A DNA stretch of 46,070 nucleotides, taken from Bacilli bacterium (GTDB taxonomy: Bacteria; Bacillota_I; Bacilli_A; RFN20; CAG-826). The notes beneath the pieces were generated by a model that was not told where the DNA came from, ran no database searches, and worked only from the letters and a program-made list of their open reading frames with translations. A program made the translations under genes and the position numbers. Below, in pieces: positions 23,462 to 31,849 of this stretch. The number at the start of each line of letters is the position of its first letter. Position 1 is the stretch's first letter. The stretch is taken from positions 1 to 46,070 of the forward strand of contig JAFTDF010000046.1 in the NCBI GenBank assembly GCA_017454295.1. The letters run 5' to 3'.

Positions 23462-24193
23462 CTATTTGGGTAATAGAGTAGGATTATAGTCCAGGATAAG
23501 AAGGGCAAAAGTGTTGAGAATCGCGATTTCGGTTTTCTTGCCTTCCATGCTGCTGCGTTGGATTCTCACTAAGGCAGGCAGATTGGTTCCGGGCCAAGTC
23601 GTCGTTTCTTTAATCGACATCAATTTCCGGTATCGGCATTCATGAAGCCGGATAATCTTGGGATAATCTTGGGATGAGATGGAAAAGCCGGAGATGACAG
23701 AACGTTTTTTAACGGACTTCTTATAGGTGGGGCCATTTAGCCCCTTTACCGACACCGCTTCCGACAAAACCCAAGTATTCTCTTGGTTTTGGATATCGAA
23801 CAACGATTCGAACATCGGGAAATTCAGATAAAGCTTCCCGTTTCTGGTTTCATCGGAAAAGAACTGGGCACATTGCAGGATGTGGTCAAAATTGAAACGG
23901 GGATCCTGGGGGTCGAAATCAAAGACCAAATAGATCGAATTAAACGCTTCATCCGGCCGGACCCCGTCGGGCAAATCCAATTTCCCTTCGTCTTTTAAAA
24001 ACGAGACGACGCTGGCATAACAGCCATCGAGGATCATCTTATCGTAAAGATCGTAAATCGTGGTTCCGTAAACGGAGATGTCGAAATCGTTCTGCGTCAG
24101 GGTAAGCATGTCCTTGGCGTAGCGGTCGACTTGGTCTTTTTCCATCCGTTCCCCCTCGACCAAAAAGAGGATCTTCTTCTTATTCGAATTCAT
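23462..24193 (-). CDS. RloB/TOPRIM-like effector of an ATPase-nuclease defence pair
   Basis: The 243-residue protein starts with a beta-strand and ILFLVEGERMEKD (E13 and E15), then YLVFDFDPQDP at 89-98 (D92, D94, D97). This pairing of a VEGE motif with a later DxD is the metal site of TOPRIM-like RloB, AbiLii and PARIS AriB proteins. The stop codon of the ATPase gene overlaps its start by 14 bases, so the two are translationally coupled. By analogy with AriA/AriB it may be a nuclease that is released when the ATPase senses infection; this role is inferred. Confidence 0.7.
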   Translation of the reverse strand: MNSNKKKILFLVEGERMEKDQVDRYAKDMLTLTQNDFDISVYGTTIYDLYDKMILDGCYASVVSFLKDEGKLDLPDGVRPDEAFNSIYLVFDFDPQDPRFNFDHILQCAQFFSDETRNGKLYLNFPMFESLFDIQNQENTWVLSEAVSVKGLNGPTYKKSVKKRSVISGFSISSQDYPKIIRLHECRYRKLMSIKETTTWPGTNLPALVRIQRSSMEGKKTEIAILNTFALLILDYNPTLLPK

Positions 24194-25286
24194 CTGTTAA
24201 CAGCATGTGCTCCAGGGAATGCCCTTCCCGGATGGTTTTGTTCGTGGCATCCGCGAAGCTCTTCACCACCCCGTCTTTGATGATCCAATAACAATCTGGA
24301 CGCATAATCGCGTTATCAGCCAGGTAAGGGTTGTGGGTCGTCAAAATGGACTGGAAATGCGGGGCGCGGTTGATTTCCTGGAGAATGGCTTTCGATAGCC
24401 CATAGTGATAGAACGCATCGAATTCGTCCAAATAAAGGAATTGGATATCGCGGAACACCTTTTTTGTCCAATAATACAGGAGAATCAACGAACTCGTGCC
24501 AGTGGAAACCAAGGAAAACAGCTCGAAGGATTTATTCGCGTATTTGGCCAAAATAAGATGACGCCCATCCGGAGCGGTATAGGGGGCCAAATGAAAATCC
24601 AAGCCATGGTCTTTTAAGAACGATTCGAAATCTTCCAGATATCCTCCTTGAAGGATAAAGTCCGAAATCATTTCGCTGGGGACATCGAGGGCTCCCATAA
24701 ACTCATTGACGCGCAAGGAGCGGAACCACAGCATGCCGTTGGCGAAAGAAACGATTGCCTCGATGGGGGAAGAACTCGGCAAAGCGGGTAAATTATTTCG
24801 CATGAACTTAACGGCGGAAATATCGAGGGGGCGGTTGGAAAAGACGAGACTTTGCGCTTCGGGAAGGGCGTTATAAACCTGCTGGGTTTGGAAATTATAT
24901 TGGAACACGGTTTTGCCTTCGACGGCGATTTCCTCGCTCAAAAGCCGCATCGATCCGTCTTTCGTGTAGCGATAGGCGATTTCGTGGTGATCCGGTGTTT
25001 GGAACACGTATTCGAAATGGGCAGCCGTATCGCTAGAGTCGCCGTTTAGATAATTCACATAGTTGTTTAACAAGCGGATGTGATCGGTCAGATGGGTGGT
25101 GATATCCATGATGGCGAATCCTAGATTCGATTTCCCACTGCCGTTGCGGCCATACAAAAGAGCTTTGTTCACCAAACCATCTTTCACCAGATTGGTGTGG
25201 AACCCATACTCCCTCGTCTTGGAGAAATCCAATACGACTTTTTCCTTGAACCCCTTGAAGTTTTCGACGCTGAAACGTTTTAGCAT
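24180..25286 (-). CDS. AAA_15/21 ATPase of an ATPase-RloB-like defence pair
   Basis: The 368-residue protein begins MLKRFSVENFKGFKEKV, typical of the family. Walker A GRNGSGKS lies at 46-53, Walker B FLYLDEFDAF near 290, and the LTTHNPYLAD switch near 320. ATG is supported by AAAGGA 8 bases upstream. It overlaps the RloB-like gene that follows. Its promoter carries TTTACA/TGTAAA repeats. Length and order match two-gene PARIS or AbiL-like systems, in which the ATPase forms the sensor scaffold. Confidence 0.78.
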   Translation of the reverse strand: MLKRFSVENFKGFKEKVVLDFSKTREYGFHTNLVKDGLVNKALLYGRNGSGKSNLGFAIMDITTHLTDHIRLLNNYVNYLNGDSSDTAAHFEYVFQTPDHHEIAYRYTKDGSMRLLSEEIAVEGKTVFQYNFQTQQVYNALPEAQSLVFSNRPLDISAVKFMRNNLPALPSSSPIEAIVSFANGMLWFRSLRVNEFMGALDVPSEMISDFILQGGYLEDFESFLKDHGLDFHLAPYTAPDGRHLILAKYANKSFELFSLVSTGTSSLILLYYWTKKVFRDIQFLYLDEFDAFYHYGLSKAILQEINRAPHFQSILTTHNPYLADNAIMRPDCYWIIKDGVVKSFADATNKTIREGHSLEHMLLTDEFE

Positions 25287-25333
25287 AGTTAAATCCTTTG
25301 TTCGCTCATATTGTAATCCACTTCCACAGTTGG

Positions 25334-25366
25334 TGTAAAGTTTTTACATCATGTGTGTAAATGGTT
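25334..25366 (-). promoter_or_regulatory. Promoter and TTTACA/TGTAAA operator of the ATPase-RloB pair
   Basis: TGTAAA-N3-TTTACA (25334-25348) is a perfect inverted repeat. A further TGTAAA follows at 25356-25361, so three half-sites cluster here. The TTTACA facing the gene could serve as a -35 box, with TACAAT 18 bases on. This suggests a repressor site, but no regulator gene is next to it. Confidence 0.5.
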
Positions 25367-25546
25367 GACATTATGGGAGAGCCACTGGGCATTAGTCCGA
25401 AAAAGCTTCTTATTGGTTTCTTTTTCCTGTATCGCCATGGGCTTTAGGCCTTTCCCAAGCTAGCAGTGTTTTTTCGCATTATTGCTAAGCCGTTAATAGT
25501 TTTGGCGGTTTTGCTGCCAATAAGCTAGCAAGGAGCCTAGTGAAAA

Positions 25547-25562
25547 GAGGCCCGAAGGCCTC
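25547..25562 (-). terminator. Terminator of the nine-gene SipW operon
   Basis: GAGGCC and GGCCTC pair around TTCG, followed by TTTTCAC on the - strand, 20 bases after the last stop codon. The remaining bases 25367-25546 hold no gene. Confidence 0.85.
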
Positions 25563-25581
25563 TCAAATTATTGAAAGAAAA

Positions 25582-26439
25582 CTAACTCGGGTTTTCTAAT
25601 GTCATGCGAACAAGCTCGAAGCCCATTCCTTCATATACGGAGGAATTACCATCATTGTTTTGATCGTACTTTTCAGTTGCCGTGTTGTATGTGTATAGGG
25701 TGGAATCGGCATTTGAAAACTTAATATTGTAGAAATACCAGAAAGTCGTGTTGTTACCATATTCACTGCGGTTCAATTCACCCAAAACCAGTGGGAGTGA
25801 GGGCCAGCTTATATCGATGTCATCGTCGGTGGTACCAGTATAGTTTTTTGCCGTGGCCGCATTATAAGCGTTACCAATAGTGTCACCAGCTCCGGCCTTC
25901 ACCTCGATGGCGTTCTTTAGCAAGATGGCGTTGCCACCGGTATCCAGTCTCAAAAGAGATGGCGAACTAATCGTTGTCAAAGACAAAACGGGGGCATCCA
26001 ACTCAGGATCCAATCCGACCACTTTGATGGCAAAACTCATTTGATAGCCCGGCCACAAACCTTCCACTTTGGTTAGGGCATGCTGATAGGCCGTTTGCTG
26101 ATCCGCGTCGGTGTATTCTAGAGCATTGAACTCTTCATATGAGTTCTCATTAGTCAGCGCATAATTGGGGTTAGCTGTGTTATAACCCGAGCCAGGAGCA
26201 GAATCCTTGTCGGCCGCAGTCCAAGTGCCCGTCGGGAAACGGTTTCCCTTATAGGCATAGAGGTGATATTGGAACGGGGTCCTAATCGTAACAGACGAAG
26301 AAGACGGATCGACGGTGATGCTGCTTTCCGCGGCATACCAAGCCATCGTGGAGGTGGCTAAAGCGGCAATGACGGAAGAGCAGCAAAAAATCAACCCAAA
26401 CATCTTCAGTCTGTTTTTTGCTCTCCTGCCCATTGCCAT
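25582..26439 (-). CDS. SipW-type secreted protein, last gene of the SipW operon
   Basis: The 285-residue protein begins with a basic segment (MAMGRRAKNRLK), a hydrophobic stretch (MFGLIFCCSSVIAALATST) and MAWY at 32-35, a variant of the FAWF cleavage motif. The mature part is rich in Asn, Thr and Tyr with acidic loops and several amphipathic strands, in keeping with a TasA-like beta-sandwich. An alternative start is the ATG two codons later. It begins 14 bases after the preceding stop. It should be processed by the signal peptidase encoded five genes upstream. It is not similar in its body to the array cassettes that I can see. Confidence 0.75.
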   Translation of the reverse strand: MAMGRRAKNRLKMFGLIFCCSSVIAALATSTMAWYAAESSITVDPSSSSVTIRTPFQYHLYAYKGNRFPTGTWTAADKDSAPGSGYNTANPNYALTNENSYEEFNALEYTDADQQTAYQHALTKVEGLWPGYQMSFAIKVVGLDPELDAPVLSLTTISSPSLLRLDTGGNAILLKNAIEVKAGAGDTIGNAYNAATAKNYTGTTDDDIDISWPSLPLVLGELNRSEYGNNTTFWYFYNIKFSNADSTLYTYNTATEKYDQNNDGNSSVYEGMGFELVRMTLENPS

Positions 26440-26453
26440 ACGTCTATTCTACC

Positions 26454-28922
26454 TTATTTTCCTTTGCGTTTGTTGCGGATACTCGTCATCAGTTCCTTTT
26501 CGCCCAAGGCTTTGCCTGCGGCAAGACCCATCGCGTAATGGAGATGGGAGGCGTTAAGGAAGGCGATGCCGGCGGGATCGTCGACGAAGCCCACCGCGAC
26601 CACTTTGTTGGCACGGGCATGCTTCTGACAAAGCGAAAGGAAGGACGCGCCTTTGTCGCTGGCCCCACTGGTGAGGTCGCCTAGCATCGTGATATAGGCG
26701 TCGAAATCATAATCGACTTGATGTTTATAATCCTCTAAGGCGAGCAAGAATCCGGCTTTGCGCAAATCATTGAGGCGCCCGATTTCCTCGTCGCGTTCGA
26801 GTTCGCTTACGCCAAAGCGGAGCATCAGGAAATTCCGGTTTCTCGGCAAGGCCTTCAAGAAGGCGTTGTAATAGTTATCCTGCAATAAGAGTTCCATCGG
26901 GACATGGAACATGACGCCGCGATAGCCCATCGCCTTCATCGTCTTGCTATCGTCAAGATAGGAGAGGGCCAGTTTTTCCTGGGCGAGCCCCATCATCTTG
27001 GGCAAGAGGTTGACGCGCTTAGCGGCCGCAAGAATCTTCGGCGGCAAGATCTCATCGCCATCATCGCCCCGTACATCGAGGTCGAGGTGGAGATAGGCAA
27101 TCTTATTCGCGGAGATATCTTTAATGGGCGTAAGACGGAAGGGCACTTCCTGGGCCACCATGGCTTTCTTCACCGCTTCTTCTTCGTAAGCGGAAGCAAG
27201 TAAGAGACGGCCCCGCTCTTTATTGAGTTCCATCAACCGGCCATGGCCAAAGTCATCGGACTTGCCAAAGAGGGCACGGACGAAGGATTCAACGTCGACC
27301 AAGGAATGGACTTCGATCGGATAGGTAAGCAAAAGGTAATCGACCTCGAGTTTGCCTCCGAAGGCACCCAGTTTATTCACCTTGGATAATTTATTGGCCA
27401 AGGAGATGGCGAGTTGCTTGCCTTCTTCTTTCTCTTTGCGAGGCAAGAAGTAAGCATAGACATTGCCTTCATAATGGTAGAGGGAATAGCCATAGCCTTG
27501 GCTGACCAGATATTGGCCAAAGGCGTTTTCGGCTTGTTCGACCTTGGCGCTTTTGACTTTCGAGGCCAAGGCTTCGGCATTGGCCAAGCGTAAGAACAGC
27601 AAGGTTCCCTTCTCAAAGGCCAATAAATCGTCCTGTAAGAAGGAATCGAAGGCTTCCCGGGTGAACGTGAGGGTCGCCTTCTCTTTGCGCTTAGAACCGG
27701 TGGTTTCTTCAAGTCGGGAGAAGAGATAACTATCCACCCCATCTTGATCTTGGCCAAGATAATGGAACCGATAAGCACCCGACCCTAATTCGGATAAGGC
27801 CACTTCGGATTCGGGCGCGGCTTTCTTCGCCCCAAAGATCAAGGGCCAGGGTTTGCTGGCTTTATCGTTGATACGGGCCTCATGGGCATAGGCTTTGGCC
27901 AGGTTTGGCGACATGGAGACGATATAGCCCTTTTGATCGATGCGGACCAAGGCCTGATCGGCATCGGTGGAAAGCATGGCGATCTCTTCTTGGGCACGGG
28001 CCAATAAGGTTTCGCCACGGAGCAGCAAGAAGCGCTTGTTGGCCATGGCGAAGAGGTTTTCCATGACATTCGCTTCCTCATTGCCGAAATAGCCAAGATT
28101 ACGAGGTGAGGTCGCATAGGCAAAGCCGATGAGCTTGCCTTTCTCGGAGAAGAAGCGTAACGCGGCCGAGACGGCGCCTAGGCTATCTAAGATCGCCATG
28201 GGCTTGGGCGGGAGGTTGCGCGAATCGGAAATATAGAAATAGGGGTCGCCACGGGAAATGGCCACGAAGGGGAGCAACCGTTCCAAAGCAAAGGAACCGC
28301 CGAGTAACGAGAAGCTCTTCTTGCCTTGTTCGTCGATGATTTCGACGCGGTTACGTTCGGGAATGATGAGCCCCAAGCCAAAGGAGGTAAAGCCTAAGGA
28401 TTTGGCGAAGTCCAGGGTCGCTTCTTTGAGTTCATCCCCCGAAAGATAAAGGGGATTGCTCGGATCGAGGTCGACGTCATCATAGACGAGCACCCCTTCC
28501 GCGTTTTGCGAGGCTTTTTCGACTTTGGCGAGGATCCCTTCCGCGTTATCGGGGCTAGGATAGGCCAAAACGACATCGACGGAGAAGGTGTTCTTTTCGT
28601 CTAAATCGCCATATTCCATGACCAAGCGTTTGGCCTTGGCGATGTTTTCGGCTTTGGCCGAACCCGAGGGCGTATAGGCTAGTAGCAAATTGCCCTTGAA
28701 GGTATAGGCCACCGTGCCGAATTGACGGACGACGGTCTCGATGAGCTTGGCTTTGTATTGTTTTTTCGCAGTGGCCCCATGGATACGGATGCCTAGTAAG
28801 ATGGGCCGAGGATAGGAAAGCATCTTCGGCGTGGCGAAAATCTGCGCGAATTCTTCGCTGCTTAATTCGGAAGCTTCGCCATAATGGAATTCGAAGGACG
28901 AAAGATCGACCACTGGTTTCAT
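26454..28922 (-). CDS. Large degenerate GGDEF-PAS-GGDEF-EAL-like protein
   Basis: The protein has 822 residues and no membrane segment. Residues of roughly 45-165 have GGDEF-like strand order (FGTVAYTFKGNLLLAY). 190-330 looks GAF-like. 335-415 is PAS-like (ALVRIDQKGYIVSMSPNLAKAYA). 430-560 resembles a second GGDEF-like region. 585-815 follows EAL-domain order: HVPMELLLQDNYYNAFLKAL, LRKAGFLLALEDYKHQVDYD, and a final HLHYAMGLAAGKAL where EAL domains read QGY. The catalytic GGDEF and EAL motifs are absent, so no enzyme activity is expected; it may bind nucleotides or act as a scaffold. It overlaps the upstream gene by 4 bases. Domain edges are by eye. Confidence 0.6.
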   Translation of the reverse strand: MKPVVDLSSFEFHYGEASELSSEEFAQIFATPKMLSYPRPILLGIRIHGATAKKQYKAKLIETVVRQFGTVAYTFKGNLLLAYTPSGSAKAENIAKAKRLVMEYGDLDEKNTFSVDVVLAYPSPDNAEGILAKVEKASQNAEGVLVYDDVDLDPSNPLYLSGDELKEATLDFAKSLGFTSFGLGLIIPERNRVEIIDEQGKKSFSLLGGSFALERLLPFVAISRGDPYFYISDSRNLPPKPMAILDSLGAVSAALRFFSEKGKLIGFAYATSPRNLGYFGNEEANVMENLFAMANKRFLLLRGETLLARAQEEIAMLSTDADQALVRIDQKGYIVSMSPNLAKAYAHEARINDKASKPWPLIFGAKKAAPESEVALSELGSGAYRFHYLGQDQDGVDSYLFSRLEETTGSKRKEKATLTFTREAFDSFLQDDLLAFEKGTLLFLRLANAEALASKVKSAKVEQAENAFGQYLVSQGYGYSLYHYEGNVYAYFLPRKEKEEGKQLAISLANKLSKVNKLGAFGGKLEVDYLLLTYPIEVHSLVDVESFVRALFGKSDDFGHGRLMELNKERGRLLLASAYEEEAVKKAMVAQEVPFRLTPIKDISANKIAYLHLDLDVRGDDGDEILPPKILAAAKRVNLLPKMMGLAQEKLALSYLDDSKTMKAMGYRGVMFHVPMELLLQDNYYNAFLKALPRNRNFLMLRFGVSELERDEEIGRLNDLRKAGFLLALEDYKHQVDYDFDAYITMLGDLTSGASDKGASFLSLCQKHARANKVVAVGFVDDPAGIAFLNASHLHYAMGLAAGKALGEKELMTSIRNKRKGK

Positions 28923-29623
28923 AAGAGCCCTCCTTCTAGGAGCGACGTAACGATCCGCCCCACTTCCACTTGTTTCTGCAAGGCCACCTTCTTCATGTTG
29001 AGCTTGCCTTCTTCATCCCCCATTAAGAAGGAGACGATTTCGATATCGGTGAAGGCGGCTTGGTGGAGGTAGCTGGTTAAGGCAAGCCCATAACTGCAGG
29101 GGTTATAGACGCCCATGGAATCCAGATAAAGGAAGCGGCGTTTCATGATGCCTTCGAATTCGCCTTTTTCGTAAATGGCTTTTTCACCCGACATCAAGTG
29201 GCCCTTCTTAAACGGCACGCAATGGGCGGTAAGCATCCCAAAGACGGAGCCATCGCACGGGAAGACCGAAGGGATGCCGCCGGGGATTTCCCCATAGCGG
29301 AAGCCATCGGCGTGGTAATTGACGGCGTGGGGATAAACGGCATCGACCAAAACGATATCGCCAAGTTCCAAATTGGCATCGATGCCCACCGAATCCCCGA
29401 TCTTGATAACGTGGGGAATCGCGTAGAGGGAGAATAATTGGGATAAGTAGATGGCGGAAAGATAATTGGATTGGCCCACCGCGCCGAGCAAGACTTCGAC
29501 GCCGCAGATTTTGGCAAGACGATACTCGCCTCCGCAGGGAAGGGTTTGGACTTCGCCGATCTCCTCGGCGAATTCGCTTAAGTACAACAAGTCGTCTTTC
29601 CGACTTCCTAGGATGGCAATCAT
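28919..29623 (-). CDS. MTA/SAH-nucleosidase (PNP family)-like protein
   Basis: The 234-residue protein follows the plan of 5'-methylthioadenosine/S-adenosylhomocysteine nucleosidases: MIAILGSRKDD at the start, a Gly-rich GAVGQSNYLSA stretch, VIKIGDSVGIDANLELGDIVL, then HADGFRYGEIPGGIPSVFPCD where MTAN has a Phe-Gly-Tyr loop and a pro-rich turn. The C-terminal part is changed: the catalytic Met-Glu pair and the late SD motif are not seen in their usual form (YLDSMGVYNPCSYG instead), so the activity is doubtful. A strong GGAGGAG site precedes ATG and overlaps the previous gene's stop by 4 bases. Confidence 0.65.
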   Translation of the reverse strand: MIAILGSRKDDLLYLSEFAEEIGEVQTLPCGGEYRLAKICGVEVLLGAVGQSNYLSAIYLSQLFSLYAIPHVIKIGDSVGIDANLELGDIVLVDAVYPHAVNYHADGFRYGEIPGGIPSVFPCDGSVFGMLTAHCVPFKKGHLMSGEKAIYEKGEFEGIMKRRFLYLDSMGVYNPCSYGLALTSYLHQAAFTDIEIVSFLMGDEEGKLNMKKVALQKQVEVGRIVTSLLEGGLL

Positions 29624-30858
29624 TGCGCTCCTCCTTCCTCGCTATGCAGGTGATAACGGTGCTCTTTGCGCTCCCCCAAAAGAATCGCGCCCCGGGCGGA
29701 GAAAAGGTTCTTCTTCGCTTTGACGATGGAGGGTTCTTCCTCGTAGAAGGATTCTTCGATCAACAAATACCCGCCTTCCAAATCCAAATGGGATAAGGGA
29801 GTGGACGCATCCACGCCATAATAGCCCACCAAGCAGCCCATGCGCTTGATCTTCTTCGCGGCATAGGCGAGTTTGGCCGCTTCGGCGAAAGCGGGTAAGA
29901 ACACGATGAGCCGTTTCTTGGATTTGACGTAATTGAGGGAGAGATAGAACGAGGAAGCGTGGAAAGAGGTCGGGGAGAAATAGATGCCGACCAAACCTTG
30001 GTTCCCGGCGAGTTTCTCTTTAGCGAGTCCTAAGCTGGCATTCTCATAGGCTTCCCCTAGGCCAAGTCCGCCTAGGAACGATAAGGGGGCGGGAAGCCCG
30101 TGATAACCAAAGGGATAGATACGGCAACGTTCGCCTTGCTCGTTTTCATAGATCCGTTCGATGGGTTGTAGACCCGCCAAAGCGGAAGAGCTTTCCTCCA
30201 ATTCTTCATAACGGACGATGGATAAGCTTTCTTTGATGCCGAAGCGGTCGATGAGGGCGGCGCTAGCCTGCTGATAGGCCGACTCGAAATCGGCGCCGAC
30301 TTCGTCTTTGCTGATACCGATATATAAACGTAACGAGGCATCGCGCTTCTTGAGTTTACGATGTAACCCCTCGAAGAGCTCAAAATAGCCGGGTTCTTCT
30401 TCCTCTAACGCAAAGAAGACAAACCGGTTGGGGGCCATGAAATATAAGGCCTTTTCTTGGAAATAGGATTCGATGAGGGAGTTGATGCTCGCTTGATAGA
30501 AGGCCCCGCCTTTTTCCCCTTCTTTGGGGTCGAAATAAGACACCACCATTACTTTGGCGTGGCGGTATTTCCTAGCGAAGGTCGCGGCATGGGCGAGATC
30601 TTTGACTTTGGTGGGTTTGGCAAAATAGGGAGCCGTGGTCTTGGCGTTAAGATCCTTGCGGTGCGCCCCAAGGCCGATAAAGGCGATGAGCATGACGGAT
30701 AAGGCGAAGACCACCAAGGAGAAGAGGGTGCCGATCGCCACATACATCAACCCGATGATACGGAGCAATCCGGTCACGGCAAAACCCATCCCCACGCCAA
30801 GACTTAGTCCAGCGCAGGCGCAAGCGAGAATGAAGAACACTTTACTCGACTTTTTCAT
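29620..30858 (-). CDS. Membrane protein with degenerate GGDEF/EAL-like cytosolic part
   Basis: MKKSSKVFF with AAAGGAG 7 bases upstream is the likely start; an in-frame Met 16 codons earlier lies in the preceding gene. The protein has about 412 residues. Two membrane segments (residues 6-30 and 35-62, separated by a short loop) are followed by about 340 cytosolic residues. Here a GGDEF-like fold is suggested by VFFALEEEEPGYFELFEGLH and LRLYIGISKDEVGADFESAYQQA, and an EAL-like one by KRMGCLVGYYGVDASTPLSHLDLEGG. Neither carries catalytic motifs. It may sense or scaffold. Its start overlaps the signal peptidase gene by 17 bases. Confidence 0.6.
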   Translation of the reverse strand: MKKSSKVFFILACACAGLSLGVGMGFAVTGLLRIIGLMYVAIGTLFSLVVFALSVMLIAFIGLGAHRKDLNAKTTAPYFAKPTKVKDLAHAATFARKYRHAKVMVVSYFDPKEGEKGGAFYQASINSLIESYFQEKALYFMAPNRFVFFALEEEEPGYFELFEGLHRKLKKRDASLRLYIGISKDEVGADFESAYQQASAALIDRFGIKESLSIVRYEELEESSSALAGLQPIERIYENEQGERCRIYPFGYHGLPAPLSFLGGLGLGEAYENASLGLAKEKLAGNQGLVGIYFSPTSFHASSFYLSLNYVKSKKRLIVFLPAFAEAAKLAYAAKKIKRMGCLVGYYGVDASTPLSHLDLEGGYLLIEESFYEEEPSIVKAKKNLFSARGAILLGERKEHRYHLHSEEGGAQ

Positions 30859-31843
30859 TCTTGCTCCTTTCCGCCTCTTGGGCTTGCTCACGCAGGATTT
30901 CCTCACGGGCCTTGCGTTTCATTTCCTCTTTTAATTTGGCCGCCTTCTTGGCTTTGATGCGGGCCACTTTCCGCTCGTGCTCGAGGATTTCACGGGCTTC
31001 GGCTTTGGCTTTTTCCTTTTCCTTCCTCATCTGCTCGCGGTATTCGAGTTTGAAGAAGAACTTCTGGGTGAATTTCTCCACCGCCACCGGGTCGTTGCGG
31101 TCGATGCCTTCCGCGGTTAACGCTTCTTCGAGCATCGCGTCTTCCTTTTTCCGCTGCGCCCTGGCGTCGCGGATGGTGTTGACGATGGTCACCGTCATGA
31201 TCCCCATCACGGGGACGAAGATCAGCAAGGGGAAGACCCAGCTGGTGTTGGGGCCGCCTTCCTCGGTGGAATAACCGGAGGAGGTCGGGGAGATGACCCT
31301 TAAGAAGGCGCCTAAGGGCTCGCTGACGGCGACGACTTTGCCGATGAGGTAACGCTCATCGAAGTCTTCGCCTAAGGAGCGATACGATCCGGATTCGGAT
31401 TTGGCGTTATCGCCCAGGGTGTGGAAGTGGTAATACCCATCCTCTTGCTTCTCCACCGCTTTCTTGGAACCTTGGTCCATCAATCGGTGGGTATTGATGA
31501 TTCCCACTTTGGAACCATCTTTGAGGGTGAGGACTTCGTAGAAGGTGACGACGTCGCCTTGCTTGAGGCTGGCGGGATCGACCTTGGTGACGACGACCCC
31601 CGAGCCGGCTTTGAAGCTAGGGATCTCGTATTCGTCGATATTTCCATCCATCGAGTCGGTTAAGACGTTGAGGAAGGAGAATCCATAGGCTCGGGGCACC
31701 CCGAAGTTTCGGGGTTTGGTGATGAGCATCTGGACCATGACGGAGAGGAGAAAGGCAATTAAAAGCCCTAAGAAGCCATCGATAAGATAGGTGGCGATTC
31801 TTGGCTTTTTTTGCGTTTCTTGCTCTTCATGGTCGTTTGCCAT
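30842..31843 (-). CDS. sipW: SipW/ER-type signal peptidase I
   Basis: The serine protease removes signal peptides outside the membrane. It has 333 residues. An N-terminal membrane segment (residues 18-41) is followed by VLTDSMDG with catalytic S64, then GIINTHRLMD with H119 in place of the Lys of bacterial SipS/LepB, and HTLGDNAKSESGS at 141. His at that place defines the SipW/ER-type (S26B) group, which processes TasA-like proteins with FAWF-type motifs. A second membrane segment lies at about 206-228, followed by an unusual, highly charged tail of 100 residues rich in Lys, Glu and Arg. Its likely substrates are the operon's own SipW-type proteins at 34786 and 25582, and the expressed array protein at 9896. 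The symbol is given by homology. Confidence 0.88.
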   Translation of the reverse strand: MANDHEEQETQKKPRIATYLIDGFLGLLIAFLLSVMVQMLITKPRNFGVPRAYGFSFLNVLTDSMDGNIDEYEIPSFKAGSGVVVTKVDPASLKQGDVVTFYEVLTLKDGSKVGIINTHRLMDQGSKKAVEKQEDGYYHFHTLGDNAKSESGSYRSLGEDFDERYLIGKVVAVSEPLGAFLRVISPTSSGYSTEEGGPNTSWVFPLLIFVPVMGIMTVTIVNTIRDARAQRKKEDAMLEEALTAEGIDRNDPVAVEKFTQKFFFKLEYREQMRKEKEKAKAEAREILEHERKVARIKAKKAAKLKEEMKRKAREEILREQAQEAERSKNEKVE

Positions 31844-31849
31844 TGGTTC

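Noticed and set aside
23212..23508. A possible gene in 22.75-23.46 kb
   Set aside because: Short open frames on both strands have no ribosome site, no family features and overlap repeat scars.
26454..28922. An active diguanylate cyclase or phosphodiesterase
   Set aside because: No GGDEF, EAL or metal-binding residues are found at the expected places, so only a degenerate fold is claimed.
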